A model generated the notes under the pieces. The model ran no database searches, was not told where the DNA came from, and saw only the letters and a program-made list of their open reading frames with translations. From UBA5364 sp050259235 (GTDB lineage: Bacteria > Bacillota_I > Bacilli_A > RF39 > UBA660), in assembly GCA_050259235.1 (NCBI GenBank), contig JBLNAG010000003.1, positions 1 to 64,000 of the forward strand: a DNA stretch of 64,000 nucleotides, read 5' to 3'. The position numbers and the translations under genes are program-made. How positions within the stretch are numbered: the stretch's first letter is position 1; the number at the start of each line of letters is the position of its first letter. Below, piece after piece: positions 25,212-31,662 of this stretch.

Positions 25212-26225
25212 GTGATTTATATTAAAATTGGAGAATTAAAATTTAGGAATGTTTTAAAAAATGCATTATTAATCAATGGAGAAAATTATCAGGAACATAA
25301 ACTGTTTGATTTTAGTGAAACCCATACATATGACCCTTTTTCTATGTTATTTACTGCTTCAACAATTAGAGAAAATGGTAAACAAAGGTTTTTTCAAATT
25401 ACTTATTTTCCGAAGAAGGATTATACAAAATATGCTGGACACATGGGCTTTTTTAAATCAATTAATCCATGTTTTAAATATGGTAAGATGCCTGGTCAAG
25501 CAAATGGAAGTAAAAACTATATTCCAATAACTAAAATTGATATACTTGAGGAATTTAATAAACATTTTAATATTGGTGATGCAATTGAAAAAAAATCTAA
25601 AGAATTAGCAGAGGTCTTAACACAAGATACAAAGCTTTGGAAAGTCTTTGCCTTCATAATTAGGGAAATTATAAGAAATTCTGTTGAACATAGTGGTGCT
25701 GAATGCGTTTGGATATGTGCACAATATTGGCCATGCTACCAACTTGCTGAAATAGCTATACTCGATAATGGTAAAGGGGTAAAGGCTAGTTTAAAAAGCA
25801 ATCGATTTTATGCAAGGGAAATTTGTAATGATAGGACGGCATTAAAATTATCTTTATTACCCGGAATTACAGAAAAGTTTGGTTATAAACAAAAAGATAG
25901 TTTTTGGGTAAATAGTGGTTTTGGACTTTATATGGCCTCACAATTATGTTGTAAATTAAAAGGGTCATTCTGTATTGTTTCAGGAGATACAGCTTTTTAC
26001 CTTCAAAACGATAAAAAAGAATATATTGATACACTTCACAAAGGTACGGCTATTAGGATGACTTTACGAACGGATATATTTTTTGACTATGATAAGTTAA
26101 TAAGTGAAACATTGAAAAGTGGTACAGAATTAGCTAGAAAAATTAAATATTCAATAAAGAAAGCTTCTGAATCATCTGGCGGTTTGAATGAAACAACGAT
26201 ATTTAGTATAAATGAAACGCCATGA
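25212..26225 (+). CDS. GHKL-fold ATPase-domain protein (element cargo)
   Basis: A protein of about 337 residues. The C-terminal half (about 145-285) is a GHKL (histidine kinase/Hsp90-like) ATP-binding domain. It has an N-box REIIRNSVEH (Glu152, Asn156), G1 LDNGKG (Asp185), G2 GFGL (236-239) and G3 HKGTA (276-280). The N-terminal half (AGHMGFF, YIPITKI) is a conserved partner region I cannot name. No His-kinase phospho-acceptor or membrane segment is seen. Such free-standing ATPases occur in mobile and defence loci, but function is unknown. The GTG at 25212 lies inside the SD sequence GAGGTGA, so an ATT at 25221 is a plausible true start. Confidence 0.75.
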   Translation: MIYIKIGELKFRNVLKNALLINGENYQEHKLFDFSETHTYDPFSMLFTASTIRENGKQRFFQITYFPKKDYTKYAGHMGFFKSINPCFKYGKMPGQANGSKNYIPITKIDILEEFNKHFNIGDAIEKKSKELAEVLTQDTKLWKVFAFIIREIIRNSVEHSGAECVWICAQYWPCYQLAEIAILDNGKGVKASLKSNRFYAREICNDRTALKLSLLPGITEKFGYKQKDSFWVNSGFGLYMASQLCCKLKGSFCIVSGDTAFYLQNDKKEYIDTLHKGTAIRMTLRTDIFFDYDKLISETLKSGTELARKIKYSIKKASESSGGLNETTIFSINETP

Positions 26226-26272
26226 AATATCGATTGTAATTGGAAAGAATAATATTACTTTTTATTATTTTA

Positions 26273-26312
26273 AGTGTGTGTATTAATACATGTAACTAAT
26301 TTAATTCAGCAA
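26273..26312 (+). repeat. Internal copy of the right att arm
   Basis: Bases 26273-26312 match the right end of the element (27455-27494) in the same orientation: the motif AGTGTGTGTATTAATAC, then TGTAACTAATTTAATTCAGCAA. The two copies differ at only four positions in 40. This looks like an older right end, so 26313-27487 may be a second insertion or an added cargo module. Confidence 0.75.
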
Positions 26313-26330
26313 CTAAGTTCTAAAGAATTA

Positions 26331-26358
26331 TAAAAAAAGCATCCTTATTTTGATGCTT
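26331..26358 (+). terminator. Intrinsic terminator beyond the GHKL gene
   Basis: The stem AAGCATC/GATGCTT is followed by T-rich sequence on the plus strand. It separates the GHKL gene from the convergent membrane-protein gene. Confidence 0.65.
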
Positions 26359-26420
26359 TTTATAGTAATAAACCTAAATATTATCAAATAAATAAAACTT
26401 TTTCACAATATAGAAATATT

Positions 26421-27362
26421 TTATTTGTTATCGCTGTAGATAGTTATATCATTGTTTACTAATGTATCTATATCACTTTTTGTGCAACTATTTTTTTCAA
26501 TAGTACATAGTTGTGAATAATATTCTCTTCCAAACAGCAAAGCAAATTTTTTCATTTCCTTTTCTCTTACTGAATCAACAAATTTTAATGAATATTTATA
26601 AGCAAATTCAATATCATTTAAATTTAAATCGTTTTCTGGTAATTTTAATGACGGATTATAAACAATATCATTCATATAGTAATAGGTACCAAATAACATA
26701 TCAATTATTTCAATAAATTTATTTAATTCCAATTCTCCCTCACTAATTCTTCGTTCTAAATCGCTATCTACAACTTCTATAACATAGTCTTTATTAAAAG
26801 ATTTATAATTATCAACAATAATTTGCATATTCATTTTTATTTTTTGTTCATTGTATAATATATATGAACTTAAAAATGGAATTATCGGAAGTTCTATGGT
26901 TTGATCAGGAAGTATGTCTCCAATTTCATATTTCAATCCCATAAATCCACTACCATTAGTAGGATTGTCAACTTCATAATCATATATTGACCTTGGCTCA
27001 AAAGTTAAATTAAACTTTAGTAATACTATAGCATTTTTGGCAGTTGCTTTTCCTTTATTCTTAATTCTTATCCTCCACGAAGATGCTGCCCAAGAATAAT
27101 CATAGTCTATTTTTTCATCTGAATATCTAATTAATTGTAAATTTTCCTTTTCATAAAAATAGTCAAATCCTTGGGATGAAACAAAAATATCTTCTATTAT
27201 CGGTCTATAGAAATAACCTAAATCTATAGCAACAAAAAGAGCTACTAATGTTAATATTACACCAAATATAGTCCAAACTATATTTTTTGTAAACAACTTA
27301 AAATTTATTTTTTTAAAAGCAAAATTTTTATTTTTTTTACCAACCTTTGGATTTTTAATCAT
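26421..27362 (-). CDS. Hypothetical membrane-anchored protein (element cargo)
   Basis: A protein of about 313 residues with a basic N-terminus (MIKNPKVGKKNKNFAFKK), one membrane helix at about residues 28-52, and a large outer region. That region has a beta-rich segment (WRIRIKNKGKATAKNAIVLLKFN, the pattern of an immunoglobulin-like or CARDB fold) and a C-terminal helical part with two Cys. No family recognised. ATG 27360-27362 follows GGAGGTATAT. It lies between the internal and terminal right-arm copies, so it may have arrived separately from the recombinase-rep part. Confidence 0.65.
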   Translation of the reverse strand: MIKNPKVGKKNKNFAFKKINFKLFTKNIVWTIFGVILTLVALFVAIDLGYFYRPIIEDIFVSSQGFDYFYEKENLQLIRYSDEKIDYDYSWAASSWRIRIKNKGKATAKNAIVLLKFNLTFEPRSIYDYEVDNPTNGSGFMGLKYEIGDILPDQTIELPIIPFLSSYILYNEQKIKMNMQIIVDNYKSFNKDYVIEVVDSDLERRISEGELELNKFIEIIDMLFGTYYYMNDIVYNPSLKLPENDLNLNDIEFAYKYSLKFVDSVREKEMKKFALLFGREYYSQLCTIEKNSCTKSDIDTLVNNDITIYSDNK

Positions 27363-27454
27363 ATATACCTCCACTACTTAACACAACACTATTATATCAC
27401 TTTTGCTGTTTTTATTGAATGATATATTCGATACTAAAAAGTCTCTGGTATTAT

Positions 27455-27494
27455 AGTGTGTGTACTAATACTTGTAACTAATTTAACTCAGCAA
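27455..27494 (-). other. Right attachment site of the element (attR)
   Basis: Read inward, the core GCTGA is followed by GTTAAATTAGTTACAAGTATT and then the GTGTGTGTA motif. Joined through TCAGC to the left arm it rebuilds a palindrome-like attP with arms GTAACTAATTTAACTCAGC and GCTGAATTGTTTTAGTTAC around TATT. Confidence 0.75.
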
Positions 27495-27666
27495 TTCCTT
27501 TCCATAAAACACATGGAATGAAATCAGTGTCATATTGACCATTAATATTTTTAAAGCTTCTAGGTACAGCTAAAGTAATATTAGTTACTTTTTTACCGCT
27601 TTCTGTTTCTCTTAATTCAGGATCCCTTACAATTCTACCCACAATTACAGTTTGATTTAACATCAT
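27478..27666 (-). pseudogene. ssb: ssb 5' fragment (truncated by the element)
   Basis: Sixty-two codons encode the N-terminal half of a single-stranded DNA-binding protein: MMLNQTVIVGRIVRDPELRE, NITLAVPRSFKN, DTDFIPCVLWKGIAE, then LN and a stop supplied by the element. GGAGGGAAAA precedes the ATG pair. The remainder of the OB fold is in the fragment at 21823-21984. Alone it lacks the second half of the fold and is unlikely to work. Confidence 0.85.
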
Positions 27667-27722
27667 TTTTCCCTCCTTTCCAAACCAATATACAAGAATA
27701 ATAAAATGAAATCAAACAACAA

Positions 27723-27748
27723 AAAAGAGCCATTTTAAGCTCTTTTTA
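27723..27748 (-). terminator. Intrinsic terminator downstream of sufB
   Basis: The stem AAAAGAGC/GCTCTTTT with an 8-base loop has T/A-rich flanks on both strands. It separates sufB from the ssb start. Confidence 0.7.
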
Positions 27749-27834
27749 ATCACATTTATAAATTTATATTTTATATTTTAAATATTTCATTAATAGTTAA
27801 ATCAAATATTTAAATTTATATAATTTTTATCTTT

Positions 27835-29142
27835 TTAAAAATAATTTTTAAGTAAGGCATTTAGTTCAACTGCATACTCCATCGGAAGTTCTTCACGGAA
27901 TCGATCAATAAATCCCATTATTAATAATTCCTTAGCTTTTTCTTCTGTTAATCCCCTACTCATTAAGTAAAATAATTTTTCTTTACTTATTTTAGAGACT
28001 GTTGCCTCATGTTCAACATATGAACTATTATTACTTACTATATTTTTAGGAATAGTATCACTCTTTGATCTATCATCAACTAAAATAGTGTCACATTTAA
28101 CAGTACTCTTAGAGTTTATTGCTTTTTTACTAATATTAACAGTTCCACGATAAGTAGCATTTCCACCATTAGTTGCGATAGATTTGCTAATAATATTACT
28201 AGTTGTATTTGGGGCTAGATGAATCATTTTTGCTCCTGTATCTTGAATTTGATCTTTAGATGCAACAGCAATAGAAATACAATTTCCTTTAGCATATTCC
28301 CCATTTAAAATACATGAAGGATATTTCATATTTAATTTAGAACCGATGTTACCATCAATCCATTCCATTAAACCATTTTTTTCTACAATTGCTCTTTTAG
28401 TAACTAAATTATAAACATCATTTGACCAATTTTGAATGGTTGTATAACGACACTTAGCATTTTCCCCAACATATATTTCCACAACTGCAGCATGTAGTGA
28501 ATCAGATGTATATGTAGGAGCTGTACATCCTTCCATATAATGAACATCACTATCTTCATCTACTATAATAATAGTTCTTTCAAATTGACCCATATTTTTA
28601 CTATTAATACGGAAATAACTTTGTAGTGGTCGATCTATTTTAGTATGAGGTGGAACATAAATAAAAGTTCCTCCACTCCATACTGCTCCATTTAAAGCTG
28701 TATATTTGTTTTCATCATATTTAACTAAATTGTTAAAATATTTTCTAAACAATTCTGGATATTTTTTTAAAGCAGTATCAGTATCACAGAATATTATATT
28801 TTTATCTTCTAATTCTTTTAGCATATTGTGGTATATTACTTCACTTTCATATTGAGCACCAACACCAGCTAAGTATTTTTTTTCAGCATCCGGTAAGCCT
28901 ATTTTATCAAAAGTATTTTTAATATCCTTTGGTAGTTCATTCCAATCATTATGAATACGATCACTCATCTTTTTATAATAATTTATGATTGAAAAATCTA
29001 TCTTTAATTCCGGACCAAAATCAGGATTACTAGAACTTAAGAATTTCTCTAATGCTTTTATTCTAAAATTGAGCATCCATTCTGGTTCATTCTTTAAATT
29101 AGATATTGTTTTTACTTCATCAAACGTTAATGCTGTTTTCAT
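27835..29142 (-). CDS. sufB: Fe-S cluster scaffold protein SufB
   Basis: A 435-residue SufBCD-complex subunit of the SUF iron-sulphur assembly machine. Landmarks are ALNGAVWSGGTFIYVPPHTKI, SYFRINSKNMGQFERT, the beta-helix core VHYMEGCTAPTYTSDSLHAAVVEI, and the C-terminal SYVEHEATVSKISKEKLFYLMSRGLTEEKAKELLIMGFI, diagnostic of SufB/SufD. The Cys in EGC is typical of SufB. It ends a run sufU, hypothetical gene, sufB. sufC, sufD and sufS are not found next to it. Confidence 0.93.
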   Translation of the reverse strand: MKTALTFDEVKTISNLKNEPEWMLNFRIKALEKFLSSSNPDFGPELKIDFSIINYYKKMSDRIHNDWNELPKDIKNTFDKIGLPDAEKKYLAGVGAQYESEVIYHNMLKELEDKNIIFCDTDTALKKYPELFRKYFNNLVKYDENKYTALNGAVWSGGTFIYVPPHTKIDRPLQSYFRINSKNMGQFERTIIIVDEDSDVHYMEGCTAPTYTSDSLHAAVVEIYVGENAKCRYTTIQNWSNDVYNLVTKRAIVEKNGLMEWIDGNIGSKLNMKYPSCILNGEYAKGNCISIAVASKDQIQDTGAKMIHLAPNTTSNIISKSIATNGGNATYRGTVNISKKAINSKSTVKCDTILVDDRSKSDTIPKNIVSNNSSYVEHEATVSKISKEKLFYLMSRGLTEEKAKELLIMGFIDRFREELPMEYAVELNALLKNYF

Positions 29143-29200
29143 ATTACCACCAACCTAATTATACTAAATATTTATAAAAATAAAAAGAAAAGATAGCAAA

Positions 29201-29599
29201 TTATTTAATTTTACTATCTTTTCCAGTTAATACTTTTACTTTAGAAGCTTCTTTTTCTGTTTTCTTATAATCCATGTTTGCTAGAAATGCTTTAATATAA
29301 AGAATTCTTTTTTCAATAATTCCCATTTGTTCCCACTTAACATCTTGCATACCTAATACATAAGGAGTTCCTAAAACTATGCTATTAGCTTCATTTGGAG
29401 TTATCATACCATTACTATTTCTTTCAAGAATATGATAAACACATTTTTTTTCAATATCAATAGCTTCTTTCTTTTCAGCATTAATTATACAATTACAATG
29501 TTCAGTAGTATTTTCATCAATAATTAGTCTAGCACTATAATCATAAACACTAGTATCATTAAATCTTGCAACATAAACTCTTTTAATATTTAGACTCAT
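29201..29599 (-). CDS. Hypothetical protein between sufU and sufB
   Basis: A protein of about 132 residues, unknown family, starting MSLNIKRVYVARFNDTSVYDYSARLIIDENTTEHC and ending in a Lys-rich tail. Two Cys lie in TEHCNCI and one in EKKCVY. The likely start is the ATG at 29597-29599 behind GGTGG, overlapping the end of sufU; a GTG at 29611 is an alternative. The overlap with sufU suggests coupled translation, so a role in Fe-S assembly is possible but unproven. Confidence 0.6.
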   Translation of the reverse strand: MSLNIKRVYVARFNDTSVYDYSARLIIDENTTEHCNCIINAEKKEAIDIEKKCVYHILERNSNGMITPNEANSIVLGTPYVLGMQDVKWEQMGIIEKRILYIKAFLANMDYKKTEKEASKVKVLTGKDSKIK

Positions 29600-30029
29600 C
29601 TTTTTCACCACCTATTTGTTCTAATATTTTTCCAATACCCCACCAAGAAAGTAAAGCACATTTCTTTCTATTGGGTTGTTTATAAATATCATTATATACA
29701 ATAGCTTCTTCTAAGATATCGCTGTCATAATCCTTTTCATCAATCATATTAAGATAATTTTCATATATTTTTCTAACTTCATCAATACTCTTACCAATTA
29801 AGGTATTAGTCATTATGGATGTTGAACTAGTACATATTGCACATGCCTCACCATCAAATCTAATATCTTTGATAATATTGTCTTCTACCTTAATCATTAA
29901 ATTAATTTCATCAATACAACTTTCATTATTCATATTAACTTTTATATATGTATCATCATCAATTAATCCTTTATTTTTAGGATTTTGATAATGTTCTAAT
30001 ATAATACTTCTTTTCATATTACTATCCAT
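29583..30029 (-). CDS. sufU: Fe-S assembly sulphur-transfer protein SufU
   Basis: A protein of about 148 residues of the IscU/SufU fold. In Firmicutes SufU takes persulphide from SufS and passes it to SufBCD. The three zinc/sulphur ligand Cys are visible in NESCIDEI, EACAICTSSTS and NRKKCALLSWWG. LEHYQNPKNKG is the N-terminal signature. ATG 30027-30029 follows AAGGAATGATCTT; an in-frame start 36 bases upstream lacks a site. The gene overlaps the next one. Confidence 0.9.
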   Translation of the reverse strand: MDSNMKRSIILEHYQNPKNKGLIDDDTYIKVNMNNESCIDEINLMIKVEDNIIKDIRFDGEACAICTSSTSIMTNTLIGKSIDEVRKIYENYLNMIDEKDYDSDILEEAIVYNDIYKQPNRKKCALLSWWGIGKILEQIGGEKDESKY

Positions 30030-30076
30030 AAGATCATTCCTTTTAATGCTCTTATTATATATCACAACAAAACAAA

Positions 30077-30096
30077 AAGCAAGGATTACCTTGCTT
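30077..30096 (-). terminator. Intrinsic terminator of spoVS
   Basis: The stem AAGCAAGG-TAAT-CCTTGCTT is followed by T5 on the minus strand, overlapping the spoVS stop region. Confidence 0.65.
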
Positions 30097-30346
30097 CTAT
30101 AATTAATTTAATAGCTGTTCTTTCTTCCCCATCAATTATGATGTCTGTAAAAGCGGGAATACATATTAAATTCTTTCCGCTAGGTGCTACAAACCCCCTA
30201 GCAATCGCAACGGCTTTAATTGCTTGATTTAATGCTCCAGCCCCAATCGCTTGTATCTCTACAGTCCCCTTTTCTCTAAAAACATTAGCTAGTGCCCCAG
30301 CAACTGAATTGGGATTTGATTTAGCCCCAACTTTAAGCATTTCCAT
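30086..30346 (-). CDS. spoVS: Stage V sporulation protein S (SpoVS)
   Basis: An 86-residue Alba-like protein, MLKVGAKSNPNSVAGALANVFREKGTVE onward, nearly full match to the short, strongly conserved SpoVS family, with the central GAGALNQAIKAVAIARGFVAP. In Bacillus SpoVS affects septation and spore-coat stages; in other bacteria it is a general nucleic-acid-binding regulator. It sits upstream of sufU but has its own terminator. Its presence does not prove that the organism sporulates. Confidence 0.95.
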   Translation of the reverse strand: MEMLKVGAKSNPNSVAGALANVFREKGTVEIQAIGAGALNQAIKAVAIARGFVAPSGKNLICIPAFTDIIIDGEERTAIKLIIEAR

Positions 30347-30478
30347 GTGTATTATTCCTCCTTTATCTACATTAAATTATATGAAGGAATATTATCTTTA
30401 GACTATTTTTATTTCAATTTTAATATTGATTTTACTGAATAAATATAGATTTATAGCATATATTTTTTCTAATAAGTG

Positions 30479-30506
30479 TTGACATTTTATATATTTTTAG
30501 TATAAT
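30479..30506 (+). promoter_or_regulatory. Promoter of tRNA-Gly
   Basis: Consensus TTGACA (30479-30484), 16-bp spacer and TATAAT (30501-30506), ending 31 bases before the tRNA. Confidence 0.8.
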
Positions 30507-30537
30507 TAATATTGCTAGCGTTAATTTGCTAGTCAAT

Positions 30538-30611
<74 letters not shown>

Positions 30612-30623
30612 ATGTGTTAATGA

Positions 30624-30648
30624 AATCAATCGAAGGATTGATTTTTTT
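30624..30648 (+). terminator. Intrinsic terminator after tRNA-Gly
   Basis: The stem AATCAATC-GAAG-GATTGATT is followed by T5. Confidence 0.8.
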
Positions 30649-30735
30649 ATGTTTAAAAGAAAGAATTATAAATATTACTAAAAAATAAGATAAATTGTAT
30701 TGTTTTTTTAAATTATCTATATCTTTGTAGCAATT

Positions 30736-30764
30736 TTGACAAAACTCTTATTATATGGTAGTAT
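30736..30764 (+). promoter_or_regulatory. Promoter of the attenuator-like leader
   Basis: TTGACA (30736-30741), exactly 17 bp, TAGTAT (30759-30764). The predicted start falls at about 30771, the first base of the leader hairpin. Confidence 0.7.
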
Positions 30765-30770
30765 TTATCT

Positions 30771-30830
30771 ACCAATGGGGGTTGGTGTATAAATTAAAGG
30801 CATATTACAATCCTAATAGGATTGTTTTTT
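30771..30830 (+). promoter_or_regulatory. Leader with mutually exclusive hairpins (candidate riboswitch or attenuator)
   Basis: The 60-nt leader has a first hairpin ACCAA-TGGGGG-TTGGT (30771-30786) and an intrinsic terminator ACAATCC/GGATTGT with T6 (30807-30830). GGGTTG (30779-30784) can instead pair with CAATCC (30808-30813), which would open both the first hairpin and the terminator. This three-way exclusivity is the standard layout of transcription attenuation. The ligand or factor is unknown; it fits no riboswitch consensus I can recall. Confidence 0.55.
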
Positions 30831-30858
30831 ATTAAAACAAAGCATAGGGGGAATAATT

Positions 30859-31491
30859 ATGGAAGGTAAAAATATTGAAAAAAAGATATATGAGTTTTTA
30901 GGAGTAAATATTTTTAGAAAATATGTTCTATTTACTTATGAAAAATTATGGAAGTTAATAGGTTTTAAGGAAAAGACCATAGGTTATAAGATCCAAGACT
31001 TTTCCTCAAGGGGACTCGAAAAATTTAAAAATAATCGAAAGTTCTTAGCAAAAGTTCATATTTTTAACTTTATACTTATAAATTCATTATATGGGTTTAC
31101 CGCTTTAACTGATACTCTTTCACCTCTATTACTTGGAATGTGGCTTACTGGTAATCTAATTGATTTGTACAGTATAATGACTCAAAGATATAATTATATT
31201 CGACTTAATGAAATTTTAAAAAAACGTGAAGAAAAACAACAAAAAAAAGAAAATAATAATAGTTTATTTGAGAGATACAATAATATATATTTAGAGCAAT
31301 CTCACACAACTGAACAACAATTTACTGACGAAAAAAACTCACAAGAAATAATAGATTTGTTAAGAAAAACTAGAGAGGAATTACTTTTATATACAAATAA
31401 TCAAACTTCAATTCAAGGAGAAAAACCACTAACTATTATGCAAGATAATTCGGAAAAACAAAAAAAATTAAGAATTAGTAAACATTATTAA
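30859..31491 (+). CDS. CrtO-like membrane protein (possible acyltransferase)
   Basis: A 210-residue protein. The first 130 residues resemble the short membrane family of glycosyl-4,4'-diaponeurosporenoate acyltransferase (CrtO). NRKFLAKVHIFNFILINSLYG is followed by a second hydrophobic segment and then GNLIDLYSIMTQRYNYIRLNEIL, where the family has a NxYPIxxQRYNRxR motif. The remaining 80 residues are a charged, Gln/Lys-rich tail not seen in the family. It is the only gene behind the attenuator-like leader. ATG follows AGGGGGAATAATT. Assignment is tentative. Confidence 0.45.
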   Translation: MEGKNIEKKIYEFLGVNIFRKYVLFTYEKLWKLIGFKEKTIGYKIQDFSSRGLEKFKNNRKFLAKVHIFNFILINSLYGFTALTDTLSPLLLGMWLTGNLIDLYSIMTQRYNYIRLNEILKKREEKQQKKENNNSLFERYNNIYLEQSHTTEQQFTDEKNSQEIIDLLRKTREELLLYTNNQTSIQGEKPLTIMQDNSEKQKKLRISKHY

Positions 31492-31509
31492 TTTATTTAT
31501 GTTTGTGAT

Positions 31510-31575
31510 AGTATGAATTGATGTTTAATAATTAACTATTTGATTTGCAAATAAACTAATTAATTACTTCATACT
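31510..31575 (+). other. Long 3'-UTR hairpin
   Basis: AGTATGAA (31510) pairs with TTCATACT (31568-31575). Inner stems TTAATTA-type and TATTTG/CAAATA close a roughly 65-nt arm. It lies 19 bases after the CrtO-like gene and just before a separate terminator. Confidence 0.5.
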
Positions 31576-31582
31576 GAATTTT

Positions 31583-31609
31583 AATCAAATTTTATATTTG
31601 ATTTTTTTA
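31583..31609 (+). terminator. Intrinsic terminator downstream of the CrtO-like gene
   Basis: The stem AATCAAAT/ATTTGATT is followed by T5 on the plus strand. Confidence 0.7.
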
Positions 31610-31630
31610 TGTCATAAAATGATTCTATGC

Positions 31631-31662
31631 ACAAAAAAAGATTAGTAAATATTTACTAATCT
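31631..31662 (-). terminator. Intrinsic terminator of the first P-type ATPase gene
   Basis: A perfect 12-bp palindromic stem (31639-31650 with 31651-31662) is followed by T7 on the minus strand. The stop codon lies within it. Confidence 0.75.

Larger units (their letters stand above)
21980..27492. mobile_element. Integrative element (about 5.5 kb) inserted in ssb
   Basis: The element is bounded by the direct repeat TCAGC (21980-21984 and 27488-27492) and by related inverted arms containing TTAGTTAC/GTAACTAA. It carries a large serine recombinase, a CRESS-type Rep, a 39-codon ORF, a multi-hairpin origin-like region, a GHKL ATPase gene and a membrane-protein gene. The recombinase stop codon lies inside the left att arm. 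Serine recombinase plus rolling-circle Rep suggests that it excises as a circle and replicates. No conjugation genes are present, so it would need help to transfer. Confidence 0.85.
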
